In this document: positions 52,823 to 61,256 of the stretch, piece by piece
Layout of the letters: each line of letters starts with the position of its first letter
Numbering within the stretch: the stretch's first letter is position 1
Assembly: GCF_900119705.1 (NCBI RefSeq)
Contig: NZ_LT632322.1
Location: 558,001-622,000, forward strand
DNA: 64,000 nucleotides
Origin: Murdochiella vaginalis
Lineage (GTDB): Bacteria; Bacillota; Clostridia; Tissierellales; Peptoniphilaceae
Reading direction: 5' to 3'
The notes under the pieces: generated by a model
Told to the model about the DNA's origin: nothing
Databases searched by the model: none
The model's input: the letters and a program-made list of their open reading frames with translations, nothing else
Made by a program: the position numbers and the translations under genes

Positions 52823-54541
52823 ATGGGAACAATAAAAAATAAGAGATTAACAGGATGGATCGCCAGTGTATTTATGGCAATACTGATTTTGGTGATGGGA
52901 ACCAACGTCTATGCTGTGGGCGATACAACGGAGGAACCATCTTCCGCCGTTGCCTCGGAAACATCAGAAGAAAAAGAGCAGCCTTCGCAAAATGCTGTCA
53001 GCGCAAGAAGAGGTGCGCCTCCAAAGGCTCCTGTAAGGGGAGGCACCCATACGTACACAGTGGAATTGGACTGGCCTCATCGTAAGCACGATGTATTTGA
53101 ATCAAAATACAAGGACCTTCAATATAAGCAATTTGCTTATTTACTCTTTAAAACCGCGAATGGAACAATAGACCATCAATTTGTGTATTTGGATGTTAAA
53201 GTCGGTGAGAATAAAACCCAGACATTTGAGGGCCCGGAAACTCTCAACGGTGAGCCGATCACGTATTTTGAGTGCAACTTAATTTTTGATAAAAGGTATC
53301 CGTCCGATACACCGAATCCCTTCCTTTTTGGCTTCGGTGTTAGTGGAGATGGCACGATTGACAATAGCAGAATTGTCCAATTTTATCAGATTATGGCAAA
53401 CAATGTGGAAGTGCAGTTAAATATGCCGCAAGATGTGCAAGATCTTAACACGCGCACGCTGGAGGATTTATTGAATGCGTCGTCAAAAATAAAATTGTTT
53501 GCAGCAGATCTCTGGAAAAAGGAGTATGCGTGCTATCTTTCTTTAAAAAACATTCCGTCCGTTCTTAGCAACGTAGAAACAAAAACAGTAGCGAATGCAA
53601 AAAATATAGAAACGGGATATTTCCACATTTTGGATTGGAGTTTAGGCCTCGGGTATGACAATAATCCTTTTTTACCGGATAAATTAAAGGATACGGGGAA
53701 ATATGGGCTTTTCAATCCGTACAATGATAATAAGTCCACGTATACGCTCAAAGGTGAGATGCAGGATGAGGATTCGATCACAGCCGCCGATTCGATCTTC
53801 ACGTTAGATGGCGATATTACGGGCGATGATTTGAACGGATGGCTGATGAAGCTGAAGATCGCAGATCAGTACATTAAAACCGTCACAATAAAACCTTCCG
53901 ATAAGGCCGAGGAACAAGAAACCACTGTCAAACTGGTTCAGGGAGATACGTTAAAGACGCCGATTGCGGATCCCACGGCGAAGGATAAAACAGCATACAA
54001 GTTTGCAGGATGGTTTATCGATGAAGCTTTAACAACGCCTTTTAATGCGGATACGCCAGTAGAGAAGGACATCACGCTCTATGCAAAATGGGAAAAGAAA
54101 ACTCCTTCGAAGCCTTACTATCCAATTAGTAAATACACCATTACCGTGGATCCCAATGGTGGGAATTGGAAGGGAGATACGGCAAAGAAAGTAGAAACCT
54201 TTACCGAAGGTGCGACGTTCACACTGCCAGAAGCGCCTGTCCGAGAAGGATACACCTTCCTGTATTGGAAAGGTTCCGTGTATCAGCCGGGCGAGAAATA
54301 TATTGTAAAAGAGGATCACACCTTTACGGCGGAATGGAAGAAGAATTCCACGCCGCAACCGGCACAACCGTCGGACGGCCATACTCCCGGGGCACAGAGT
54401 GGTAACACCGTTTCAAAAGGGAAGACCGCTCCAAAAACAGGCGAAGATGCAAAAAGAGTCGTTTATGCCGGATTGGCAGTTGTCTTGGGAGTGAGCATTG
54501 TCGTGCTTCGCAAGAACAAGAAAAAGAACGATTATAAATAA
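52823..54541 (+). CDS. Cell-wall-anchored surface protein with two Listeria-Bacteroides repeats
   Basis: A 572-residue surface protein: signal peptide (residues about 9-32, ending VYAV), Ser/Glu-rich linker, a unique domain of about 300 residues (about 75-355) that I do not recognise, then two Listeria-Bacteroides/Flg_new repeats (AYKFAGWFIDEALTTPF...LYAKWE and EGYTFLYWKG...TAEWK), a short stalk and the sorting signal APKTGED with helix and KKKNDYK. The last 143 codons and the terminator are nearly identical to those of the gene at 54901, which marks a recent duplication or gene conversion. GAGGAGG precedes the start at 52823. Confidence 0.88.
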   Translation: MGTIKNKRLTGWIASVFMAILILVMGTNVYAVGDTTEEPSSAVASETSEEKEQPSQNAVSARRGAPPKAPVRGGTHTYTVELDWPHRKHDVFESKYKDLQYKQFAYLLFKTANGTIDHQFVYLDVKVGENKTQTFEGPETLNGEPITYFECNLIFDKRYPSDTPNPFLFGFGVSGDGTIDNSRIVQFYQIMANNVEVQLNMPQDVQDLNTRTLEDLLNASSKIKLFAADLWKKEYACYLSLKNIPSVLSNVETKTVANAKNIETGYFHILDWSLGLGYDNNPFLPDKLKDTGKYGLFNPYNDNKSTYTLKGEMQDEDSITAADSIFTLDGDITGDDLNGWLMKLKIADQYIKTVTIKPSDKAEEQETTVKLVQGDTLKTPIADPTAKDKTAYKFAGWFIDEALTTPFNADTPVEKDITLYAKWEKKTPSKPYYPISKYTITVDPNGGNWKGDTAKKVETFTEGATFTLPEAPVREGYTFLYWKGSVYQPGEKYIVKEDHTFTAEWKKNSTPQPAQPSDGHTPGAQSGNTVSKGKTAPKTGEDAKRVVYAGLAVVLGVSIVVLRKNKKKNDYK

Positions 54542-54645
54542 GGCATCTTATTTCGGTAAGTGCCGAAAATAATGGCTCGTTACAGAGCGGCAGAGCACGG
54601 CAGCTCCCGCCTCTACATGCTGGTAGAGGCGGGAGCTTTTTTGTT
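54112..54645 (+). repeat. Duplicated 3' block shared with 56871-57404
   Basis: About 530 bp covering the last repeat, stalk, anchor and terminator of two adjacent surface protein genes are nearly identical, whereas the upstream parts of the genes are unrelated. Downstream, both copies share GGCATCTTATTTCGGTAAGT and the same terminator hairpin. Confidence 0.85.
54603..54642 (+). terminator. Terminator of the 52.8-kb surface gene
   Basis: A 14-bp perfect stem GCTCCCGCCTCTAC/GTAGAGGCGGGAGC with a six-base loop and TTTTTT. The remaining 250 bp to the next gene hold an AT-rich leader with a TATAAT at 54803-54808 but no clear -35. Confidence 0.92.
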
Positions 54646-54900
54646 CGTTCCTGGATAGTAAAACCATTTGTATACGAATCGATGCCCTCGAATGACGAGA
54701 CGAAAATCATATTACACTCTCCGTTCTCTCCTATGGGCAACGAAGACTCTCAAAACGGTCCCATCCCCTCGGAAGAACAACATCTCAATTTTCATAGTTG
54801 TATATAATTATAGAAATAGGTAAAATAATAAAAATTAGACTTTAAGAACAATAAACTGGTGATGCCAATCAAACGAGGAACCTTAGGAGGTGAAGAAGGA

Positions 54901-57300
54901 ATGACAAAAAAAATATTCCGTTTTATCTGTGCAATGGCCTTTTGCCTTGCCCTGATGTCTACAAGGTCCTATGCAGGTGACGGAAAGGTAACTCTTAAAA
55001 GTGGTGCGTATTATCCCACGCTGGAGGAGGCGCTGAGCAATGCAGCGGATGATGACACGCTTACCGTGACAGGGGACGTAGCCGTTACGAAAAATTTGAT
55101 CTTGAACAAATCGATTACGCTCGTTGCCGGACAAGGGGGAGGAAAGCTCTTCACTTCAGGCCTGAACGATGGCACGATGGATATTGCCGCCGCTCTTATT
55201 CTGGACGAGGCGGATAAAACGCTGACACTAGGGAATGGATCCTCTTCACCTGTGCTTACGTTGGAAGACGTTCATCTGAAGATCGCCAAGGGACATCTTC
55301 AGATGCAGGATGGCGTATACATTACTTCAAATCGAAGCTCTAGTGCCCTTTCCAATGCAATGGAGGATTTAAGTATCGTTGTCATCGCGGGATCGCAAAG
55401 CAGCGCCACTTTTGAAGGTGGAACGGTGGAGAACCCGTACCAAACAGATGAGAATGGATTCAACAACCATTACATTGTGACCGTTTCCGATGGGGCGAAG
55501 GTAGATAACATTTCCGGCGGAACTTATTCCGGCGCCTATATTGCGTTTAATGTCAAAGGGGAGGGCACCGAGATTACAACCATTAGCGGTGGTGCATTTT
55601 CCAATTCGAAAGCATCCAGACAGTCTGAGCCGTGTTTTAAGCTCTTTAAAAAAGCGAAGATCGGCGCAATAACGGGCGGGACCTTTACGGCTCATCGCTT
55701 CGGGGCATTGCAACTGGAAAGCGACGCCCAGGTGGATGTGATTGCAGGAGGAACTTTTACCAATCCCGTCGATACTCCCTTCGCACAGAGCTCAGGCGCT
55801 CTTCCGTACTTCTCCGGCTTGGTTCTTTACGGCCGGAACGGTTCGGGTTCGGTTACGGTACACAAAATTACCGGAGGTACTTTTTCAGGGGAAAACGGCC
55901 TTCTTGCGGTTGGCGATAAACCGGAATTAATGGCAAAAATAGGGGAGATCAGCGGCGGCGATTTTATCGGGAAAGGATACGCAGGACTGTATTTTAGCCA
56001 GAACACCCAAGTCGGAACGCTTTCCGGCAAGGTGATATCGAAAGGAGAACGGAGCGGAATATGGAATGCCGGGACAATCGACAAGATTGAGGGAGGCAAA
56101 TATTCCGGAACGGATGAAAACGGCATAACGAATTATGCGGAGCTTGGAAACAGCACGTTCAAAGGGCATATTCAGACGATCTGCGGGGGATCCTTTATTG
56201 GTGATAAGTCGGGAATGTATAATTCCGGGCTCGTTGATTCCATCTCGAACGGAACGTTCGAGGGCGCAAGAAAGAGTGCGCTACGCTGCGATAATCCTGC
56301 CGACCAGGGCAACTTGAATCGCATCCAAAATGGCGTGTTCATTACCAAAAGTACACTCCCCTGTATCACGCTGGTCAACAAGCTAGAGCTTGAGCCCGGC
56401 TTGACGGATTCGATCGGAAAGGCCCGGTTCCATACGAAGGGAAAACAAGTTTTTAACAAAGATAAATTGGTTACCTTCCCAACCTATACGTATACGGCCC
56501 CGGATGGCACAACCGCTCAAGAGATGTATTTCATTAGCGATCCGACAGATACAAAGCAAGATGTGGCCGCGTACAGCAACGAGACGTTCCGCTTTTTGCG
56601 ACAAATGATTACGGTTGCCTATAATTTCAATATGAAGGGCAACTCCACTTCCAAAGTAGATCAGGCGTCAAAAACACCGCTGACGAACGTTACCCTTTGG
56701 AAGGATGCCACCCAACTGGGAGCAACTCCTAAGGGCTATTCATTCCTCAACTGGAATACGGCTGCGGACGGAACCGGCACGACCTATGCGGGAGAGGCAA
56801 CATTGGCGACGGTTGATGCCCCCATCGTTTTATATGCCCAGTGGAAAACCTTGCCGAAGCCGCCAACTCCGACTCCAACTCCAACAAAGTGGTACACCAT
56901 TATCGTGGATCCCAATGGTGGAAATTGGAAGGGCGATACGGCAAAGAAAGTAGAAATCTATGACGAAGGTGCGACGTTCACACTTCCCGAAGCACCGATG
57001 AAGGAAGGATATACTTTCCTGTATTGGAAAGGCTCCGAGTATCAGCCGGGCGAGAAATATATCGTAAAAGAGGATCACACCTTTACGGCGGAATGGAAGA
57101 AAAATTCCACGCCGCAACCGGCACAACCGTCGGACGGTCATACTCCCGGGGCGCAGAGCGGGAACACCGTTTCGAAAGAGAAGACCGCTCCGAAGACGGG
57201 CGAAGATGCAAGAAGAGTCGTTTATGCCGGATTGGCAGTTATCTTGGGAGTGAGCATTGTCGTGCTTCGCAAGAACAAGAAAAAGAACGATTATAAATAA
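54901..57300 (+). CDS. Cell-wall-anchored beta-helix surface protein
   Basis: A 799-residue surface protein. Signal peptide (residues about 5-25, ending SYAG); a right-handed parallel beta-helix from about 30 to 530, built of repeats such as ISGGTYSG, ISGGAFSN, ITGGTFTA, IAGGTFTN; then two Listeria-Bacteroides repeats (GYSFLNWNTAADGTGTTY and EGYTFLYWKG), a stalk and the sorting signal APKTGED. The 3' block copies that of the preceding gene. ATG at 54901 was chosen because AGGAGGTGAAGAAGGA precedes it and the signal peptide starts there; an ATG at 54859 is less likely. The regular GGTF repeats suggest adhesion or glycan binding; ligand unknown. Confidence 0.88.
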   Translation: MTKKIFRFICAMAFCLALMSTRSYAGDGKVTLKSGAYYPTLEEALSNAADDDTLTVTGDVAVTKNLILNKSITLVAGQGGGKLFTSGLNDGTMDIAAALILDEADKTLTLGNGSSSPVLTLEDVHLKIAKGHLQMQDGVYITSNRSSSALSNAMEDLSIVVIAGSQSSATFEGGTVENPYQTDENGFNNHYIVTVSDGAKVDNISGGTYSGAYIAFNVKGEGTEITTISGGAFSNSKASRQSEPCFKLFKKAKIGAITGGTFTAHRFGALQLESDAQVDVIAGGTFTNPVDTPFAQSSGALPYFSGLVLYGRNGSGSVTVHKITGGTFSGENGLLAVGDKPELMAKIGEISGGDFIGKGYAGLYFSQNTQVGTLSGKVISKGERSGIWNAGTIDKIEGGKYSGTDENGITNYAELGNSTFKGHIQTICGGSFIGDKSGMYNSGLVDSISNGTFEGARKSALRCDNPADQGNLNRIQNGVFITKSTLPCITLVNKLELEPGLTDSIGKARFHTKGKQVFNKDKLVTFPTYTYTAPDGTTAQEMYFISDPTDTKQDVAAYSNETFRFLRQMITVAYNFNMKGNSTSKVDQASKTPLTNVTLWKDATQLGATPKGYSFLNWNTAADGTGTTYAGEATLATVDAPIVLYAQWKTLPKPPTPTPTPTKWYTIIVDPNGGNWKGDTAKKVEIYDEGATFTLPEAPMKEGYTFLYWKGSEYQPGEKYIVKEDHTFTAEWKKNSTPQPAQPSDGHTPGAQSGNTVSKEKTAPKTGEDARRVVYAGLAVILGVSIVVLRKNKKKNDYK

Positions 57301-57361
57301 GGCATCTTATTTCGGTAAGTGTCGAAAATAATGGCTCGTCACAGAACGGCAGAGCATTGCA

Positions 57362-57401
57362 GCTCCTGTCTCTACATGCTAGTAGAGGCGGGAGCTTTTT
57401 T
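57362..57401 (+). terminator. Terminator of the 54.9-kb surface gene
   Basis: GCTCCTGTCTCTAC pairs with GTAGAGGCGGGAGC through two G-T wobbles, followed by TTTTTT. The changes from the other copy keep the hairpin. Confidence 0.88.
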
Positions 57402-57517
57402 GTTGTATGAAACTATTCGTTTTTCTAAAGGTACATGCGGTTCCATCCCATGCTTTCCAAATGTTTTAAAAGAAGAGAAACGCGCGAGGATGGGCTCGGT
57501 TGAAGGCCGGATTCTCC

Positions 57518-58525
57518 TTATTCCTGTTCATCCCCTAAATGGCGCAGCTTGTCCACCTGCTCCTCTCTTCCGAGCACAATGAGGACATCCCCAAGTTGGA
57601 AGGCATAATCCGAGGGAGGATTAAAAAGCATTTTTCCGTCCTCTTTCTTTTTAATGGCGAGGACGGTGAGGCCGGTTTTGTCCGGTATTTCCGCCTCCCG
57701 TAGGGTTTTATTTTCCAGATAGGAGCTGTTTTTGACGACGACTTCTTCTAAGTCCAATTCTACGTCACCGATACGAGTCACGATATCTAAAAACGAAATG
57801 ATATTGGGCTTGATCATGAGAGAGGCCATTCTTTTTCCGCTGATTTCCACAGCGGAGAGCGTTTTGTTTGCGCCCACTTTCAACAGTTTTTCTCTTCCGG
57901 ATTTCGTTATGGAGTTGGCAATAATATAGATGCTTTTATTTAAATTTCGCGCCGTCAGAACCGTGACAATGTTATCCACTTCATTGTCCTGCGCGGCAAA
58001 AAGGCCCTTGGCCTGTTCAATGCCGGCCTGCTCTAATATGCGTTCTTCCGTGGAATGCCCTTCCACAACTAAAATGTCATGGTGACTATACTCTTCCAGG
58101 TCTTCCCGTTTATCGGTGATGACCACAAAAGGCAATTTCTCTGCAACAAAACTGTCTATAATGACTTCGGCTAACTCTCCGGATCCGCACAGGATGTAAT
58201 GGTCACGGAGAGCGGAAATTTTTCTGTCCATTTTACTTCCCTTCCACAAATCTGCAAGTTTTCCTTCCACAATCATTGCTACGACGGTCGTAAACGCATA
58301 GCCGACGATGCCGACTCCCAAAAAGATCATGAAGATAGAAAAAAGCTCCGACTGGCTGCTGGTGGTGCCGATTTCTCCGAATCCGACCGTAGAGATGGTG
58401 ATGACGGTCATATACAGCGCATCCACGAAGCCAATCTTTAACAAGTTCATATATCCGATCACTCCGATCACGAGCAGAAGAGCAAAGGCATATAAAATGA
58501 ACTTGAGTTTTCGTTTGATTTCCAT
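57518..58525 (-). CDS. Two-helix potassium channel with RCK (TrkA-N and TrkA-C) domains
   Basis: A 335-residue MthK/Kch-like channel. Two membrane helices (residues about 8-28 and 62-85) surround a pore loop with the filter TISTVGFGEIG, in which TVGFG is a standard K+ filter variant. A TrkA-N Rossmann domain follows (ILCGSGELAEVIID, then VVITDKREDL), and a TrkA-C domain closes the protein (LGDVLIVLGREEQVD). Ligand (nucleotide or ion) binding there would gate the pore. ATG at 58525 follows GGGAGGACATC. It stands alone on the minus strand between surface genes and a decayed region. Confidence 0.9.
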   Translation of the reverse strand: MEIKRKLKFILYAFALLLVIGVIGYMNLLKIGFVDALYMTVITISTVGFGEIGTTSSQSELFSIFMIFLGVGIVGYAFTTVVAMIVEGKLADLWKGSKMDRKISALRDHYILCGSGELAEVIIDSFVAEKLPFVVITDKREDLEEYSHHDILVVEGHSTEERILEQAGIEQAKGLFAAQDNEVDNIVTVLTARNLNKSIYIIANSITKSGREKLLKVGANKTLSAVEISGKRMASLMIKPNIISFLDIVTRIGDVELDLEEVVVKNSSYLENKTLREAEIPDKTGLTVLAIKKKEDGKMLFNPPSDYAFQLGDVLIVLGREEQVDKLRHLGDEQE

Positions 58526-58625
58526 GATGTCCTCCCTGTAGCTCCGATCATAATTGATAGGACAGAAGAAAGCTATATGGGGAGGGAAAATAAGGCCCAA
58601 TGGTGTGCATTTTAGGCACATGGCT

Positions 58626-58750
58626 AAGTTATTCACTGATTTTTAAGAGCGCAGGAGAAGAGGGACGGACGTAAAAGATATCCTCGACTGGAATCGTTTC
58701 ATGCAAAAAGATGTCTATTCGCACACCCTATTTGAACGCATCCTTTCTTC
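58626..58750 (+). pseudogene. Chimeric remnant: DUF3825 upstream region joined to a lipoprotein tail
   Basis: Bases 58626-58661 match 61219-61255, the region just before the DUF3825 gene (AAGTTATTCACTGATTTTTA against AAGTTATCCACTGATTTTAA). From 58665 to 58745 the sequence instead matches codons near the end of the lipoprotein gene at 44479 (DILDWNRFMQKDVYSHTLFE against DVLDWNRFVIKDSYSQSLFE). Neither half is functional here. The join suggests past recombination between paralogous loci. Confidence 0.6.
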
Positions 58751-58824
58751 TCGTCTTTTTCTCCTCCATAGATTTCGATATCGTTAAAAGCGTTGCTTAT
58801 TATAATGTTGCTTTTTATAATTTT

Positions 58825-58963
58825 GAAGGCTTTACATTCTCTGTTGTTATGAGAAGGAGTTTCTTCCGGTATGAAGGTTGGGCAAGTTTTTCGTTGCACA
58901 ATTATTTACTCATCGACTATGCTATTGAAGAAATGTGACATAAACGGCAAAAATCTTCATTTT
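58825..58963 (+). repeat. Duplicated fragment, copy 2 (copy 1 at 48490-48630)
   Basis: The 39 bases 58925-58963 are identical to 48592-48630; the preceding 100 bp are diverged but alignable. Both copies lie beside decayed genes and near surface protein genes. Confidence 0.7.
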
Positions 58964-59079
58964 GATGATAATGCCGATCCTTCCGATTGTGGCGAAAAAG
59001 AATTTACGTCAACTTAATTTATTCCATAAAAAGCCAATATAAAATTTTTACGCGGAGCGAAGCAGGGAGAGCAATAATG

Positions 59080-59260
59080 GAGACATGGATTTTCAAGCGA
59101 ATTACCAATTGGCTCAAAACTATTATGATGGGGTGATTGTGCCGGCAAAAGACAGGATCATTATGAAAAAAACAGTTATGGTTTATTAGAATCCAAATCC
59201 GAAGAATTTTCGAATGTAGTTCATGACGTATTTGAAAAGGATAAGCGGTTCTATAAATGA
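59080..59260 (+). pseudogene. Frameshifted protein remnant
   Basis: From 59080 one frame reads DFQANYQLAQNYYDGVIVPA then KDR; after a frame change near 59158 a second frame reads HYEKNSYGLLESKSEEFSNV and ends naturally with DKRFYK and TGA at 59258. Together they look like the C-terminus of one small protein with a frameshift. I do not recognise the family. Confidence 0.4.
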
Positions 59261-59288
59261 TGAGTGAACGACGGTAAAAGGAGATGCA

Positions 59289-61085
59289 ATGAATCGGGCG
59301 AAAAGAATATGGCGTACTGTTTTGCTTTTGTGTCTGGCCGTTCAGCTACTTGGATCTTCGCTGTTTTCGGTGAAAGCCGCCGAAAAGGCTTTTCCATCCG
59401 GACTTCACTATCGTGATCTGCCCAAAACGATCGAGCAGTTTGTTCACGAACATCACGAAACCACTTGCGGGATGAGTCTCGTCGTTTACGACCGGGACGG
59501 CGTGCTTTATGAGAAAGCATACGGCTACATGGACAAAGAAGCGAAAAAGGAAGCGGACTTGGAAACGGTTTATGAGTGGGGGTCCACTTCAAAACTATTG
59601 ATCTGGGTGAGTGTCATGCAGCTCTATGAAGAAGGGAAAATTGATTTACACCAAGATATTAAACATTACCTGCCGGAGGGCTTCCTCCAAAACGTACGTT
59701 TTGACAAGCCCATTACGATGCTGGATCTGATGAATCACCAAGCCGGATTTCAGGATACCTATTTTATCCAAACGCCCCACCCGGAAGAGATGAAAAGTCT
59801 GGAAGAAGTGCTTCGTTCCAAACAGCCTATACAGGTCTATGCACCCGGTGAGCACACAGCCTATTCCAATTGGGGGGCTGCGCTTGCCGCTTTTATTGTG
59901 CAGAAAATAGCCGGCATGAATTATGTCGAATATGTACATAAACATATTTTTCAACCGCTCCATATGGCGCACACTTCGATCAGTTCTCTTTACCGGGACA
60001 ATTCCTGGGTTGATCAACAACGACAAAAACTCACGTGTTATGACACCGAAGGAAAGAAAATTGGCGGGGCTGGCAGATATTACATTTATGTCTATCCTGC
60101 CGGCAGTGCGGCCGGAACGATATCCGATCTGGCAAAGTTTGCCCGCGCCCTTACTCCGAAGGATAAGCAGCCGTCACCACTGTTTAAAAACCAAGCGACG
60201 CAAAAAGAAATGTATACCGCAACCAGTTTTTATGGTTCTTCAAAAGTCGAAAAATTTTATCATGGCTTTTTTGCCAACGAATATGGCGTGCAAACGATTG
60301 GCCACGGGGGCAACACATTCGGCTGCTCCACAATGCTGCAGTTTGATCCGGTAAGTGGAGTAGGCATGGTCGTGATGACCAACCAAGCTCATGAAACGAT
60401 TTATACGGATCAAATGTATGAGTTGATTTATGGCAAATTTACCGACTCTACCCTTGGACACATAAAAAGAGAGGTACCAAAAGGATTGTTACTCAATATG
60501 CGCGGCATACTGGAGGGACCTTTATCGTTTGTCGGCGCATTGGGTGTCAGAACCTATAGTGAAGAAGATCTGGACAATTGGTGGTTTGAAGAAAACGGGA
60601 TCGTTCAGACTCCCTTTTCTGATTTTCTTCTTTCGACGCCAAAGGCGCTGATGAATGTGCTTTTGCTGCTCCTGTTTATTGTGGCTGGCCTTTATGGGCT
60701 GCTAAATTTGGTGTTGGGAGCCCTTATCCTTGACCCCATAAAAAAGAAAAAAGGAAAGTGTATCGTTTATCCACTCAGAAAGTTAAGTTATACTCTTTGT
60801 GTTCCCATGGGGCTTGTGCTATTGAATTTCATCCTTTGTTTTTTTCGACTCCTGAATGGCTATAAAACCGGCGATATCGGTAGCGTGACCTCTTACCAGG
60901 TACAAAGCGCGCTCTTTGGGATTTTGGCGATTGCGATGGCTATCTTAATCGTGACGGCAAAGAAGAATGCCTATCAAGAGGCAACGAAAAAGGACAAACG
61001 TAAATTCCTCGTTACCGGCGGTTTCGCCTTGCTACAAATTGCGGTGATCGTGTTTTTTGATCTGTATCAGTTTTGGACGCTATAA
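59289..61085 (+). CDS. Serine beta-lactamase-fold hydrolase with C-terminal membrane helices
   Basis: A 598-residue membrane protein. A signal segment (residues about 8-30) leads into a class C beta-lactamase/PBP-like domain of about 340 residues with the three catalytic motifs: SxxK as STSK (about residue 99), YxN as YSNWG (about 196), and the third as HGG in TIGHGGNTFG. Four membrane helices follow from about 455 to the end. The architecture (secreted serine hydrolase anchored by a C-terminal four-helix bundle) occurs in Bacillota and may act on peptidoglycan or D-amino-acid peptides; resistance to beta-lactams cannot be assumed. It is followed by the DUF3825 gene on its own promoter region. 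Confidence 0.88.
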   Translation: MNRAKRIWRTVLLLCLAVQLLGSSLFSVKAAEKAFPSGLHYRDLPKTIEQFVHEHHETTCGMSLVVYDRDGVLYEKAYGYMDKEAKKEADLETVYEWGSTSKLLIWVSVMQLYEEGKIDLHQDIKHYLPEGFLQNVRFDKPITMLDLMNHQAGFQDTYFIQTPHPEEMKSLEEVLRSKQPIQVYAPGEHTAYSNWGAALAAFIVQKIAGMNYVEYVHKHIFQPLHMAHTSISSLYRDNSWVDQQRQKLTCYDTEGKKIGGAGRYYIYVYPAGSAAGTISDLAKFARALTPKDKQPSPLFKNQATQKEMYTATSFYGSSKVEKFYHGFFANEYGVQTIGHGGNTFGCSTMLQFDPVSGVGMVVMTNQAHETIYTDQMYELIYGKFTDSTLGHIKREVPKGLLLNMRGILEGPLSFVGALGVRTYSEEDLDNWWFEENGIVQTPFSDFLLSTPKALMNVLLLLLFIVAGLYGLLNLVLGALILDPIKKKKGKCIVYPLRKLSYTLCVPMGLVLLNFILCFFRLLNGYKTGDIGSVTSYQVQSALFGILAIAMAILIVTAKKNAYQEATKKDKRKFLVTGGFALLQIAVIVFFDLYQFWTL

Positions 61086-61256
61086 TTCTCGTTTTGGAAT
61101 CATATCCATGATTTGTTTCTGCTCGGTTTCCCTTTGAGGTATACGTTGTCGATAGAGGCCGCCTGTGAATTTCACCGCGGTATAGCGCGTCTCTTCTTTC
61201 TCAAAATCATGTATAATCAAGTTATCCACTGATTTTAAAGACCACAGGAGAAGATT

